From Warburgia ugandensis (lineage: Eukaryota > Streptophyta > Magnoliopsida > Canellales > Canellaceae): a stretch of DNA of 64,000 bases. Positions 1-13,181 of the stretch are shown piece by piece. The stretch is from the NCBI GenBank assembly GCA_035236585.1, contig CP141128.1, positions 35,694,684 to 35,758,683 of the forward strand, written 5' to 3'. Both the position numbers and the translations under genes were made by a program. The stretch's first letter is position 1. Each line of letters starts with the position of its first letter. The notes under the pieces are model-generated. The model did no database searches and was not told where the DNA came from. It saw nothing but the letters and a program-made list of their open reading frames with translations.

Positions 1-61
1 AATTTAGGAATTTATATATAACCCTCTCAAAGAAAGGTTGGCTCTATTGTTACCCAAGTTA

Positions 62-2818
62 TGATAAGTGTTCAATTTTGCATAAAAAGTTACCTAATCA
101 ATTGCTCATGTGTTATAACTTATAGTGTTAAATTAGGTTTTTTGGTTGGAATTTTATAACACATGCATTTCTAAACTAATAATTTAAAAGTTTGATATTT
201 TGCAGGTTAAGGAGCTATTCAAAGTAACTATGTGAATGATCATAATTTTCTAAGAATTAATTAAATTTTTTCATATTTTGTAGGTCTTGAAGAAGTAATT
301 CAAAAGCTGAGCTTGATTGAGATAAAGAATTGAAATCATTCATGAGGTATCCTAGTCTAACTAGGAAACCTAAGCAAACCAAAGTCTAAATGTCATCAAT
401 CAAGGTGTGATGAAGGTTCAAGATCATCCTAGGGCAAGCAATAAGGCAATTGAAGAAGCAAAAGGTGACTTAAGATGGACCTAAGCGCATGCATTTCCAC
501 CTCCTTTGCATGGGAGTCATGCAAACCACCTTCGCAATTAAAGCCATGAAAGATGGTGATAAGCCATATGAGTTACTCAAGCCTTGAAGCTACTTAAGCA
601 TCCAAGGAATGATCCATCAAGCCAAAGGACGAGTGCCACATGGAACTGCACGGTTGGAGCATCAATCCAAGCAACTTTCCTATGTTAAAAGTATGTTTTT
701 TAAGGGATTTTGAGAGATTAATGCAAAAGACAAGATGATCATGCATCAAGGGTCCATCAAAAGAGAAAAATCCACTTTCCTAATCCATTTCCCATCCCTA
801 ATCCCCTATTCACCCTAGGGTTCCATGTTTTTAACTCAAAGAGGGAGCCACCTTCCTAGAAAAGGACACCGCCGCTTGCTTAGTTGGAAAAATTCAAGTG
901 GTTTCCTAATTTAGAAACACTAGATCTAAGTCCATACAAACATGTAAAAACTTTAGCGTTTCTTCTAAATTTTCCTCCTTACTTTCTTTCTTATCCCACT
1001 CTTCCCACATTCAAAATCCATTCAATTAGGAGGGTGGAGAGCCACTTTCCTTTTATGAAAAATGACACCTCCCAGGATGCCTCCCCTCTTCCAAAATTAG
1101 AAACTAGCCAGCCATCACCTCCTATCTATCTTATGACATCATTCCTACTTAAATTTCCTCCTCCAAAACTCCTCCCAACACCCTAACCCTAGAGCCACTT
1201 TCCTCATGGATTCACTCTTTCATAAGTTAAGAACCCACTCATTTATATATACCTCCAGGTGTTTTTCTTCATTATGTTCTCTAGTTATTGTCTTGGTTAA
1301 TTGCTCTGTAATTCAGCCTAGTAGTTTACCTATTTTGATTCAGTTTCATTGTCCTAAGTTTTCCTTGTTTTGCCCCTTAGATTACATGCAACTTTTCAAC
1401 CTTCAATATCCCTCCTTTTTTGCTTCAATTATTTAATTTTTCTTTTTTAGTCAACCAAGATTTAAGTTAATTATTTTCTATAGTGACAGCCTATAGAATA
1501 TCTAGCTCAAAAATTCAAAATCTCCTCTTGAATTTTTTCTTTTCCTTTTTCACCACTTTAGTTTAGGTCCATTTTCCCTTAACTAGTTCACCCTTTTAGC
1601 TCTATTTTCTCTTGAATTCTTTGCTGGTTTTCTTTGCATGTCATCATACTTTAATTTATGATCATTATATTGAATTTTTATGTTTTTCACTAGAATTTTA
1701 TGCTTAAGAATTAGATGTAATTTCTAGCAATAATACATTTATTATGTACAAGATTTTGGCTATAATTTGAAGATGATTCAATAAGTTCTTTGAGATTTCT
1801 TATTATGAAATGTTTCTTTCATTAAACTACTTTAGATCTGAGTTGTTTTCTTGTATAAAAGTTTTGGTTTCAATTTCTTCCTTATTCTTGATTTGTTTGA
1901 TGTTCTTAAGTAGTTGAAATGGAATTTTTCTCTCCTTAACTTTGTGCTTTGTTTTCATTGATCCAAACACCTTATTTGCTTAAATCCTTAGGAACCCATT
2001 TAGATTTTTAGGTTATTTGTTTAGTTCCTAGGTTATTTTGCATTTTTATTTTAATTAACTATTCAAATCTAGTCATTTTTGTACCTGTGAACCATGTGCA
2101 CAATCCATGGATAATGTGCATGGTACATATGGTTATTCACCTTTGATTCTTACTTCATTCACTTACTTAATTTAGTTCTAGTAGTAGTTTATTCATTTCT
2201 TGAATCTTATTTTAGGTTTAGAAAGTTTCTTTTTTTATTTTTGAAAAGTTCCACCTTTAGGAAGTTTTAGGATTTAGAAAGTGTTAAATTTAGAGTCTCT
2301 TTAGTTGCAGTTTTCATTTACATGCATGTTTCTAATTTCTTATTAAATCTAGTTAGATCTCACTAGTTGCTTACTTTTGCATGTTAATTTAGTGTTAGAA
2401 ATTTTTTTAATTTGGTTTTAGAAAGTTCTATTTTTAGAAAGCTTCTAATTCTAGTTTAGAAAATTTTCTAATTTGAGTCATTTCCTCATATTAGTTGCCT
2501 AATTTGTTTCATTCTAATTTAGCATTAGCTTTCTTTAGTTGGTTCCATGTTAGTTAGGTAATTTTCCATTTTAATTTCTTAGCTTTATTTTTAAAAAGTT
2601 TCTTTTAATTCTAGTTTCTAATTCCATGCATATTTCCTTCTTAGTTTGTTTTAATTTCCTAGTTTAATCACAAATCCTTCTCATTGGCTGAAGTTAATTG
2701 ATTTACATAAGATCCATCGAACAGACAAATTTGTGAGATTCCTCATGGGATCAACCTCACTCTCGTACATCTACTATAATGGATTCGTGCACTTCTGATT
2801 AATTTTAAAGCTACACCA
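62..2818 (+). repeat. 5' LTR of element 1
   Basis: This is the left long terminal repeat. It matches 9652-12449 along nearly its whole length, starting TGATAAGTGTTCAATTTTGC and ending TTTTAAAGCTACACCA. A TATA-like stretch (catttatatatacc, near 1238) is also present in the right copy (catttatatataaacc, near 10830) and is the likely LTR promoter core. Short open frames inside are not supported as genes. Confidence 0.85.
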
Positions 2819-2824
2819 AGCATT

Positions 2825-2842
2825 TAGTACCATTGCTGGGGA
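2825..2842 (+). other. Primer-binding site resembling tRNA-Asp
   Basis: Seven bases after the left LTR lies tagtaccattgctgggga. It matches about 13 of 18 positions of the sequence complementary to the 3' end of plant tRNA-Asp, the primer used by many Tat/Athila-type elements. It fixes the plus orientation of element 1. Confidence 0.6.
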
Positions 2843-5745
2843 ATCACAATGAATTTGTGGTTGGATTCTTATTTGAATTGTTTATCTTTAATTGTAGTTT
2901 TAGGTTGCATTAGATTGAGATTTTTTCTTGCATTTGCATATTTTGCTAATTTCTCAAAAATTGACATATATTACTTGTTTTGTGTGAGTGCAATTTGGAA
3001 AATGAGCGGTGATGATCCCATGGGCCAAACCTTCATCAAATTTAATTGGTTTCTTGGATTAGGGTTTTTCATTTTGAGTGAACTTGTATTGAGGCCCCAC
3101 TATAACTTACAATTTCTTTATTTCATTTTAAATGTGTTGTATTAATATAGGGCAAGTGTGGAATATGGTGGCCCACACTTGATCTTCATTAGAAACCCCA
3201 TTGTAAGTATCCCCACTTTGATTTACTTTTATAGTTGGGCTGAATTTAGTATAATTTTCATTTGGTTGGTAGAATAATTCAATAGATTAGGGCATTCATC
3301 TTAGTTGTTGCATCTTTATTTAAGGTTGTTGCATTAGCTTGCACTTATTTAACCCTTGGTTGGATAGCATATAGGATGTATTAATTTTCCATCTTGTATT
3401 GCATTGCACGTTTATTGCTTTTTGGTAGATAGAACAAAATTTTAGTAAAGGCCTCATAGGAACCCTCATATGATAAGGACTGGATTTCATCACTAGATCC
3501 TAGGCCCACCTAGGTAATCAATTCAGTTTCTTATATGTTAGTAATCCCAACCCTTGCAAGCTTAATTTAAAATCAAGCAATAAGAGCCTTAGGATTATCG
3601 AGCTACTAGGAACCTTTTTGAAGTGTTAAATCTATTGTCATTCTAGTAGTTTATGAGCATTGTGATTATAGTGGGTATCCAAAATCCAAGTGATTTTCCC
3701 ACACATTTTGTTGATAGTTGTTGAGGTCTAAATGTCTCCTTCCATGAGAATTATATTAACCACCTTGGATAGGATCTAACTGGTAAGTAATGGTCAAGCC
3801 TGGACTAAAGGAGGAGCTATCTAGATTTAGTCTAAAAGCTACCACCCTACTCATTATCAAAGACTAATAATTCAACTCGTTAGTGGACTATTAGGGATTA
3901 ATAGAGCATTATTTAGAGCTAGGAGTCACATTTAGTTAAAATGCATCATTTAGCTAGGGTTTTTCATTTGAAAAGAAGAAGAAGATATTCTTCATTGTAT
4001 AAAATGATTTATTTCATTGTATGTAAAGTTGAGTGCAATGACATACCAAACAAGGGATGAAAAACGACCACTTTTATACTATTTCACTTCTAGGCCATTA
4101 CCTGATATGTATAAGACAGAGAGAAGGTATACTCTTGATCTGTCCAATGCAATTGATAGTCAATTGGATAGTATGGAAAGTCTAGTGAATAGGTTAAATG
4201 CTTTTAGGCAAGATACTGAGGCATATCAACAACCTCAACATGCTAATTCCAACACTAAGTCACATCAACAACCTCAATATGAGAATTATTATACTAGGTC
4301 ATATCAACAACCTCCGTACGAGAATTCTTATACCTATTCTAACCACACACATATCCCATTACTTCATTGCCATCAAGCTCCACTTATAATGGACATTATC
4401 AGGAGCCAGTGGATACACCTACTGCATTTGCAAACTCTAGCAAAAATTATATATGAGACAAAGTACCCCAATTATAATGGATTGGGGTAAGCATCATGAA
4501 CAACCATGGTCTCAGGATTATCAAGCCTATCAGGATGAACTAGTATGGTCTCACCTTGCTCAACCCTACCATGATTTTCAAGAATATTAAGGACAAATCT
4601 CATTGTTCCAACCCTATCAATTGATTCCTAGTACACCAATGCCACAGTAGTATGAGACTTACAAGTCTAAAGAATCATTAGAAGAGACCCAAATCAGAGA
4701 AAGTATGGAGTTAATATCATTGAAAATGGATCAAATGCATTCTGACATCATACAATGGAATGAGGAAATGAAACAAACAAGGGAGAATAGTGAGAAAACC
4801 CTTGATAGAATTACAAAGATGGAAATACCATATGAGCTACAAGATTTCCAACCATCCTTGCCAACCTCCAACTCATATCCACTCAAGTTATGTTCTACTC
4901 CTTTTTATGATTATGATAAAGAGACATCCATTGATGAAGAGAAATGTTTAATCACTGAGCCTTTAATGGACAATTCTCAATGGCAAGAAAAAGTAAGACC
5001 CCCTACAGACCCTGAAATTTAAATTGAGCCTTGCAATGTAGAAGTTGTACCCAGTTAGGGCCTACAAACCTTCTTTGATCAAACTCTAAGTCCATATATA
5101 TCTAATGAAGAAGAAGATAATAAGTCCATTGATGTATTGACCTTATATCATACATCTTTAGGGTGCACATTAAAAGACACTAAAGGTTTAAGCCCCGCCA
5201 TCTCCTTGCCTCCATTAGATCAAGAACAATCTTTTAAGGAAGTACAAAGTTAGCTTATACCTCAATTTTAAGACAATGTAAGCGAGGAGGAAGAACATGT
5301 ACTAATTGTTACGAGCATCATTATCCCTCAATTTGTTGAACAAGGGGACCATTTATTTAAATATGGTGTAACTTCACAATGGTCTTTTATGCTATCAAGT
5401 TACCACCACCACATATTTCAAGGTAGAGGATATCTATTGACTACCATGAAATTCTAAAAATGGGGGATCATCAATTTCAATATGGTCCCACAAAATCCAA
5501 AATTGTGGTGGTTTATTGTGCCCTAATACTATCACCACCAAAATTTTCAAGGTGGAGAATATATATACACTATCGTGAGATTCTTAAGTGGAGAGAAAAA
5601 AAATTTCATTTCATTGTTAGATTTAAGATAGTTAGATTAGTTAGTTTAGTATGGCTGAAGATATTAAACTTAGTGCTTACTGGAAGGCAACCCATGATTT
5701 TTTGAGTCTCATGGTTCTGCATCCCTCATTTATCATGTATATTTC

Positions 5746-5766
5746 AAAACATTGGAGACAATGTTT
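5746..5766. other. Conserved palindrome ACATTG/CAATGT, element 1
   Basis: The sequence aaaacattggagacaatgtt is an inverted repeat around a short loop. Equivalent palindromes occur in the internal region of element 2 (20896-20915) and in the minus-strand relic (12798-12817). A similar block is common in plant Tat/Athila-like and LARD elements. Its function is unknown. Confidence 0.6.
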
Positions 5767-6403
5767 ATCTTAGGTTGGGAGTATAGATATGCATGAGATT
5801 TATGAGGTTTTTATTTCATCTTCTTGTTAAATTTTTTTTAAATTTTTTTTTGAGTTTTTAAGGTCAAAGTTCTTTTACTGTGATGTAGAACTGGATTATC
5901 TGAAGTTCACTATTCCCACTACCTTAACTTCTTAATGGAAATTCATATGATTAATTCTACATCTTATCCATGTGTTCAAGTGTTTTATGAAAGTTAAATC
6001 CCAGAATACACTTATACATAGTATATAAGTCTAGACTAATAGAAGGTTATGACTTAGAGAGCCTAAGGAAATCAATGGAGACCTATATACCCGAGTGAGT
6101 ATTAGAGACTATCATTTTTCTAATAGTAATAAGTAATTCTATATTTTCTTCAACAAACATTACTTAGAAAGATCTTAGTATTATTTGTTTGGTCAAAATG
6201 TCAAGAACTAAAAAGGATTATTAACTTTTTTCTTGAATATTTATTGACTCATATATGTTTTAAGAAACCTAGGAAATGATATCAGCCATCTTTGTTTTAT
6301 CCTAGAGATATAAATCCTACCAGTATATTATACAACTAGTTAGACCCTTTGAACCTCTTGGTAAGCCTTTTCTTTTCAAAATCCTAATTTACCCTAACCC
6401 AAA

Positions 6404-9023
6404 GAAACCCTAATAAAAAGAAGAATTTTCATTACCTACCTTTCAAAAATGAGTAGAGTTTGAAGAAGAAATAGAAAAAGAACCAAAGTCAAAGAAATGA
6501 AAATTATCAAAAGTACAAAGAAAAGTATTCCTTCTCAGAAATCCAAGGAAACATGAAAAAGTATCAAAAAAAGAAAATGTTATGAAGAAAAGAGAAAAAT
6601 ATAGAAGTGATATTCAGTATAGTCAAAGCAAAACAATTGTCCAACATTTATAGAAGAGCTCCACTTAGATTTGAAACTTTGGATCCATTATACCCTTTTT
6701 TTAAACCTATCATAAGCCTATGTTTCGTCCTATCTAATGAACTATTAATCTTAAGGTGGATGATAGCCTTGATGAGGAAACCTCAATAAAAAGAGGGATT
6801 TTCATTACCTATCTTTGAAAATTGAGTAGAGATGGAAGAAGAAGTAGAAAAAGGACAAAAGTCAAAGAAGTGGAAAATATCAAAAGTACAAAGAAAAGTA
6901 TTCCTTTTTAGAAATCCAAGGAAAAGTGAAAAAAGTGTCAAATAAGAAAAATTATGAAGAAAAGAGAATGAAAAATATAGAAGAGATATTTAGTATAGTT
7001 AAAGCAAAATAATTGTCAACATTTATAGAAGACCTCCACTCTTATTTGAAACTCTGGATCCATTATACCCTTATGTTCAGAACTAGTCCTATGCCTATAT
7101 TTCATCCCATCTAAAGACCTATTAATCTTAAGGTGGATTTTATTTTATTTTTCACCATGAACATAGAAGTAAGATTGCATTGATGGAATGTTTCAAAGTA
7201 CAATTTGGATTTACACCCTTGAAGGAGTTGTGCGCACCATATGAGATTAAAAAAAATAAAAAAATAAAAAAATAATAAATCACTTATCCTCCTCTTACCA
7301 TCTTGATACTCTTGGAAAAAACTTATAGTACATGAGCAACAACCAATGGGAACTAAAGAAGATAAAGCTAGCATTCAATGGAAGATCAAGGTGAATCAAA
7401 CAACAATGAAAGGTAAAGGGTAAAACTAGATTCAAAATGACTTCCTTTATCTATCACTTCAAGGGAAAATCAGCATTGAATTCAAGTTTTTAAGGCAGGA
7501 AAAGATCAAAGCAAGTAAAACCTAGCATGAAAGTTCAAGATCACACAAGATAGAACAAGGGAAGAGAACCAACCTTCAAAGAAGATCAAACACCTTAAAA
7601 CCAAATGAGGAATAACTTAGAGAGATCCCTCACACCCTAGGAAAAGATGTATCACCCAAAGGAAATCCACAAAATAAAGCAAAAGAATGGAAAGTGATGG
7701 CTTAGGGAGAGGACGTCTCCTTCCAATGAAGGAGGAGCCTTTTTTCTAAGTGGAAGATTGTCCCCTCCCGTTAAAGTTTTGTGGAGTTTTATACTTATTT
7801 TCCCATTTTCTTTGAGGGTACTCTAATGACAAGGTGTGGAGGAGATGGAATCTTCTCAATTTGTATGGCTAGGATAGGGAAAAAGGCTAGGGTTTTCAAA
7901 AGAGGAAAGTGAATAAGTGGTGGCTGCCATGTTGGATTGGAGTAGGTGGGAGATGCCTACTTTTTTAGGAAAGGGACGTCTCCCCCTTCAAAAATTGTTG
8001 AAGGACCTAAAAGTTAGGAAAGTGGGGTGGAGTGATAAGGTGGAGAAGAGATGGGAAGAAGAAAGGAAAGTGGGAGGAAAGAGAGGTGTAGGAAAACTTA
8101 GGAAAGTGAAGTGATTTAGAAAATTTTCATTAGTTGAATGGTTTCCTAAAGACTTGGGATTGGTTGGGTGGTTAGGATAGGAGTTTGGGAAGGTGGAAGA
8201 GTTATGGAATTGTGGGACTCTTGGATGGAAAGTCAAATTCGTGGGGGGTCTTTGGTAGTGAGGTGGAAATTGAAGAAAAAGTGGGGAAAAGTGAGCAAAA
8301 CACAAAAATTGGGTTTCTCTTATCCCATTGGTCCACGTGCCCTCTTATTTTAATAAATTTTCTCTTAATTATCTCAAGGAGGATAACTTTCTTGAATCTC
8401 CTTTAATCCTAACCTTCCATTTAGCTTAGCTTGATGGCTTAGATGGCTAACATTGAAAGCGTAATTGGCTAAGCTTCATGATTGGCTTAGGAGGCTTCCT
8501 TGGCTTGAATGGCTTGAATTCCTTAGCCTAGCACCTTCTTTGATGCCTTATATAGCTAAGGTGGCTTAAGTGGCTTCCTTGCAAAGGTGGTGGAAATACA
8601 TGGCTTACTTCATGGGCTCGTTTTGGCCATTTTTAACTACTTTAATCTCATCCCATGCTGGTCCATAAGATTATCTTGGCCTTTGGTTTACGTTGAAGTG
8701 ATAAATTTGAGGCTTTGACTCGATCTTTTAATCTTGATCTTCAATTTCATCATGATCGATCTCAGTCGTTTGATCAACATTTACTTCCTACAAAAAGTGA
8801 AAAATCCTAATTAAGTCCTAAAAAAACTTGATTAATCACATACTTACCTTGGAATAACTTCTAGACCTACAAAATAATAAAATTTTGCTTCATTAGGTCA
8901 AAAATGCATTTGCTATGAATTTTGATCTAAAAGTCCTAATTTAACGCTATAAGTTGTAATACATAGGTACTAATTTGGTGGTTTTTATGCAAAATTAAAC
9001 ACTTATCAAGGATGATAGCCTTG
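6404..9023 (+). repeat. Tandem duplication of a ~370-bp internal block, second copy split
   Basis: Copy 1 runs from 6404 to about 6776. Copy 2 starts at 6777, runs to 7138 and resumes at 9009 after the inserted solo LTR. Both contain the same ordered landmarks: a gaaacc start, a run of A-rich purines, the block beginning atttatagaaga, and the closing block aatcttaaggtgga. The duplication predates the LTR insertion, because only copy 2 is split. Confidence 0.7.
7139..9008 (-). mobile_element. Solo LTR related to the element 1 LTR
   Basis: Read on the minus strand it begins TGATAAGTGTTTAATTTTGCAT at 9008, like the LTRs of element 1, and shares further landmarks with them, such as the catgcatttccacc block. 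It is about 1.87 kb rather than 2.8 kb, and its other end differs. The host sequence is continuous when the insert is removed, and the flanks show a probable 5-bp duplication (tggat at 7134-7138, aggat at 9009-9013). It is best read as a solo LTR of a sister subfamily. Confidence 0.65.
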
Positions 9024-9614
9024 AAGAGGATATAAATAGGAAGGAATTAAGGTGACGTATTTTCAATTGGTCTTAATAATGGCAACCATTCTAAGGGATC
9101 ATATTCTTTGTCTCAATTGTATTTAAAAGAACTTATGTGAACCATTAGTATGTTTAGATTCTGTCACATAGTGATAGAAATTTGTTTGACCCCTTTTTTC
9201 TCTGAGAGCTTTATTTCTGGTTTATAGCCATGAGAATTTGAGGTCAAAACATCATTCCCATGGAGTATAAGCATTACTATTAAGAAGCCCTGACTTATGT
9301 AGCCTATAAATACACTACACTCTGAGATATAACTAGAATAAAATGGCTTGGGTATGTGGATAACTTATGGAATTTCTCATTCATCTTTATTAAGTTGTTA
9401 AAGTTAGTAGAATATTAATGAATGATAATTCTTTAAGATAAAATAAATGATAGCCTTTTTGAATTTTGTTAGTATATTCACTGTAAATCCTCACAAGGCT
9501 TAACTTGTCCACTAGGTGTAACCAAGGGGTTTAAGGGCTTGTTGAATATGCTAAATGCAATCATGAGTTCCTACGAAAATGGAAACCATTTTTGTTTTCA
9601 TGATCTTTCGCACG

Positions 9615-9635
9615 TTTTGCTCAGGACTAGCAAAA
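9615..9635. other. Hairpin before the polypurine tract, element 1
   Basis: The sequence ttttgctcaggactagcaaa forms a 7-bp stem with a 7-base loop, 16 bases before the right LTR. A related, weaker form occurs at 22514-22533 in element 2. Such a TTTGCT/AGCAAA block next to the polypurine tract is familiar from plant Tat-like and LARD elements. Confidence 0.55.
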
Positions 9636-9651
9636 TGCTGGTTGGGGTTTG

Positions 9652-12449
9652 TGATAAATGTTCAATTTTGCATCAATAGTACCCAATTAGTTGCCCATGT
9701 GTTATTACTTACAATGTTAATTTAGGGTTTTTTGTTAAAATCTTGTAACACATGCATTTCTAACCTACTAATTTCAAAGTTTGATATTTTGCAGGTTCAG
9801 GAGCTAATTTAGAGTAATTATGTGAATGATCATAATTTTCTAAGATTTAAGTAAGGTTTTTCACCTTTCGTAGGTGTTGAGGAAGTGATTCGAAGGTCGA
9901 GGTTGATCGAGATAAAGAATTGAAGTTATTCATGAGGTTTCCTAGTCTATCTAAGAAACTTAAGTAAGCCAAAGCTTAAATGTCATCAATTAAGGTGTGA
10001 TGAAGGTTCAAGATCATCCTAGGGCAAGCATGAAGGCAATTGAAGAAGCAAAAGGTGACTAGAAATGGACCCAAGCCCAAGCCATGCATTTTCGCCACCT
10101 TTGCATGGGAGCCACTCAAACCACCTTAGAAATTAAAACCATGAAAAAGGGTGATAAGCCATATAAGCTACTCAAACCTTAAATCTAAGCATTGAAGCCA
10201 CTTAAGCTACCAAGGAATGAGCCATCAAGCCAAGGAGGAATGCCACATGGAGCCACATGATTGGAGCATCAATTCAAGTAACTTTCCTATGCTAAAAGTA
10301 TGATTTTTAAGGGATTTTGAAAGATTATTTAAAAGGTAAGATGACCATGCATTAAGGGACCCATCAAGAGAGAGAAAAAATCCTTTTCTAATCCATTTTC
10401 CATCCTTGATCCACCATTCACCCTAACTCAAAGAGGGAGCCACCTTCCTAGAAAAGGATGCTCTTTCTTGCTTAGTTGGCAAAGTTTAAGTGGTTTCTTA
10501 ATTAGGAAACCCTAGATCTAAGTCCATACAAACATGTTAAAACCCTAGGTTTTCTTCTAGATTTTTCTCCTTACTTTTCTTTTTTTTTTCCCCACTCTTC
10601 CCACCTTTCAAATTCCATCCAATTAGGAGGGTGGGGAGCCACTTTCCTTCTATGGACAAGGATGCCTCCCCCCTTCCAAAATTATAACCAGCCAACCCAT
10701 CACTTCCTCTCTCTCTTGTGTCATCTTTGCGATTTCCTCCTCCAAAACTCCTCCTAACCTTCCTCATTCAATACCCTAATCCTAGAGCCACTTTCTTGAT
10801 GGATTCACTCTTTCCTAAGGAACTCACTCATTTATATATAAACCCATGGTTCATATGAACTTTTGAAGTAGAGGTGGGTGAGACACCTTGAAATCAAGTT
10901 TCCTTTGGTGCTTTGTTGTTGCTAGATTTTGGAAATTCTTTGGTTCATTGCTTTCCAATTCATTTTAATAGTTTACTTGTTTTGATTTAGTTTCATTGCT
11001 CTAAGTTTTCCTTGATTTGTTCCTTAGATTACATTCAACTTTCCAGCCTTCAATCCCCCTCCTTTCTTGCTTCAATTCTCTAGTTTTTCTTTGTTAGTCA
11101 ACTAGGATTTGAGCTAGTTATTCTCTCATCATGACAACCAAGGCTCAAAAATTGGAAATCTCATCTTGAATTCCACTTCTTCTTCTTTTTGCTTTTTCAC
11201 CACTTTAGTTTAGGTCCATTTTCCCTTAGCTAGTTCACTCTTTTAGCCTTCTTTTCTCTTGAATTATTTTTTAGGTTTTCTTTGCATGTCATTGTACTTT
11301 ATTTTGTGAGAATTAGATTACATTATTGATGTTGTTTAGGTAGGATTTTATGCTTAATAATTAGACATAATTTCCAACAATAATACATGTATTATGCACA
11401 GGATTTCAGGTGTAATTTGGAGATGATTCAATGAAGTTCTTTGAGGTTTCTTATTATGGAATGTTTTTGTCATAAAACTAATTTAGATTTGAGTTTTTTT
11501 ATTATATAAAATTTGTGGTTTGGATTGCATCCTTATGCTTGATTTGTTTGATGTTCTTTAGTTGAAATCTGAAAATTTTCTCTCCTTAACTTTATGCTTT
11601 GTTTCCATCTATCAAAACACCTTATTTGCATAAATCCTTGGAAACCCATTTATTTGTTTTGGTTATTTTTTTAGTTCATTTCTTAAGTTGCAAGTTTCTT
11701 TGTATTAAAAGAGCCAAATCTGGTCACTTTTGCACCTATCAACCATGGGCACAGTCCTTAGATATGGTACATATGGTCATTCACCTTTGATTCTTGCTTC
11801 ATTCACTTGCTTAATTTAGTTTTATAAGTAGTTTATTTATTTTTTACTTCTTATTTTAGGTTTAGAAAGTTTCCTTTTTCATTTTTGGATAGTTCCACCT
11901 TTAGGAAGTTTTAAGATTTAAAAAGTCCTTTTAATTATAGTTTTTATTCACATGCATGTTTCTAATTTCTTGTTTAATCTAGTTAGATCTCATTGGTTAC
12001 TTGTTTTTTGTATGTTAATTCAGTGTTATAAAGTTTTCTAATTTGGTTTTAGAAAGTTTCTAATTCGAGTTTATAAATGTGCTAATTTAGGAAAGTTTCT
12101 AATTTGAGTAGTTTCCTTAAGATTAGTTGTATAATTTGATCCATTCTAATTTAGCATTGGTTTTCTTTAGTTGGTTGCATATTAGTTAGGTAAGTTTCCA
12201 TTTTAATTGCGTAACTTTATTTTTAGAAAGTTTCTTTAAATTCTAGTTTCTAATTCCATGGGTGTTTCCTTCTTAATTTGTTTTAATTTTCTAGTTTAAT
12301 CGCATCTCCTTCTCATTGGCTAAAGTTAATTGATTTACATAATATCCATCCAACAAAAAAATTTGTGAAATTCCTCGTGGAATCGAACCCAATCTGTACA
12401 ACTATTACAATTGATTTGTGCTCTCCCGAGTAATTTTAAAGCTACACCA
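9652..12449 (+). repeat. 3' LTR of element 1
   Basis: This is the right long terminal repeat, aligned with 62-2818. It starts TGATAAATGTTCAATTTTGC and ends TTTTAAAGCTACACCA. It is followed directly by agtta, the duplicated target also found before the left LTR. Confidence 0.85.
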
Positions 12450-12454
12450 AGTTA

Positions 12455-13181
12455 TAAGTCTACTAATCTTCTTTAGGATCTCTAAGTTATACTTTATTTT
12501 TAACTTAAACTATATATATAGAATATAAAATGGATATTTGTGTAATAATTATTTTGAGTTTAATTTTCATTAGAAGCTTTAGAAAAAGGATAAAATAATG
12601 AATTAATTGTATACAAATCTATTGATAAGATAAAGTTCAAAGATACGATGAATATTTGAAAATTCTAAATTCTCATCTGTGTAAAGGAATTTATCATAAA
12701 ATTTTCAAATTTTTTCATTTTTAATGAAAAAACTCAAAAAAGACTAAAAAGGCTCTAGACACATTAAATTTAAGAATCCCTACCCAAGACTTAAATTAAA
12801 CATTGTCCCCAATGTTTTAAAATAAAATCATTGGAAAATGAAATAACTAAGTCAAGAGAGAAGGGTTAGAAAAATAATACATGCATGCCAAAGATGGTGT
12901 ATGCATTTTTTGATGTGGCCAATAATGCAAAATACATAGTGCAGCTACAAAAATGAAATTAAATGACACTTAACCTAAACTAATCTATTAAACCTAAACC
13001 TAAGCTAACTATGGAGTATTTTGAACTCACTCTATTTCAAAATCTCACGGTAGTCAATATACATTTTCCAACTAGAAATGTATGGTAATAACATGATAGA
13101 CTACCATAAAACAGAATTTCTTGGGACCAACTCGAGTTGACTTGTCCAATGAACTATCAAATTGAGGAAATATAATGTCAA
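12455..13181 (-). mobile_element. Internal fragment of an older minus-strand LARD-like relic
   Basis: Read on the minus strand this matches the internal region of element 1 around 5340-5790, including the tattgactacc block and the ACATTG/CAATGT palindrome (12798-12817). It is bounded on the left by element 1 and on the right by the family C solo LTR, so it is older than both. The LTR-like piece at 34410-36966 has the same orientation and may be its 5' LTR; that link is inferred. No gene is visible. Confidence 0.55.
12798..12817. other. Conserved palindrome ACATTG/CAATGT, minus-strand relic
   Basis: The sequence aaacattgtccccaatgttt has a perfect 8-bp stem around a 4-base loop. It is the cleanest of the three copies in the window. 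Confidence 0.6.

Larger units (their letters stand above)
2843..9640 (+). other. Internal region of element 1, mostly non-coding
   Basis: No domain of gag or pol is recognisable. The longest open stretches are 4017-4490, rich in Gln, Pro and Tyr with an imperfect repeat around QQPQYENYYTRSYQQPPYEN, and 4705-5022, acidic and probably helical. Neither resembles a known family. Several blocks match the internal region of element 2: a leader-like part (about 3300-3960 versus 17040-17640), the palindrome at 5746, the block around 6360-7130 and 9010-9100, and the segment just before the right LTR (about 9480-9640 versus 22380-22540). It is interrupted by a solo LTR at 7139-9008. Confidence 0.6.
62..12449 (+). 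mobile_element. Non-autonomous LTR retroelement, LARD-like (element 1)
   Basis: Two long direct repeats of about 2.76 and 2.80 kb flank a mostly non-coding internal region. The repeats begin with TGATAA and end with CTACACCA. A 5-bp target-site duplication, agtta, lies at 57-61 and 12450-12454, so both ends are defined. A degenerate tRNA-Asp-like primer-binding site follows the left LTR and a G-rich tract (9641-9651) precedes the right LTR, so the element reads on the plus strand. No reverse transcriptase, integrase or recognisable gag domain is present, so it must have depended on enzymes supplied in trans. The features fit a LARD-type derivative of a Tat/Athila-like lineage; that assignment is inference. 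By eye the two LTRs differ at well over a tenth of positions, which points to an old insertion of several million years or more. It is a fossil. Confidence 0.85.

Noticed and set aside
4017-4490. Gln/Pro/Tyr-rich frame as a host prion-like protein
   Set aside because: It is inside the internal region of element 1, starts within element sequence and has no supporting gene structure.
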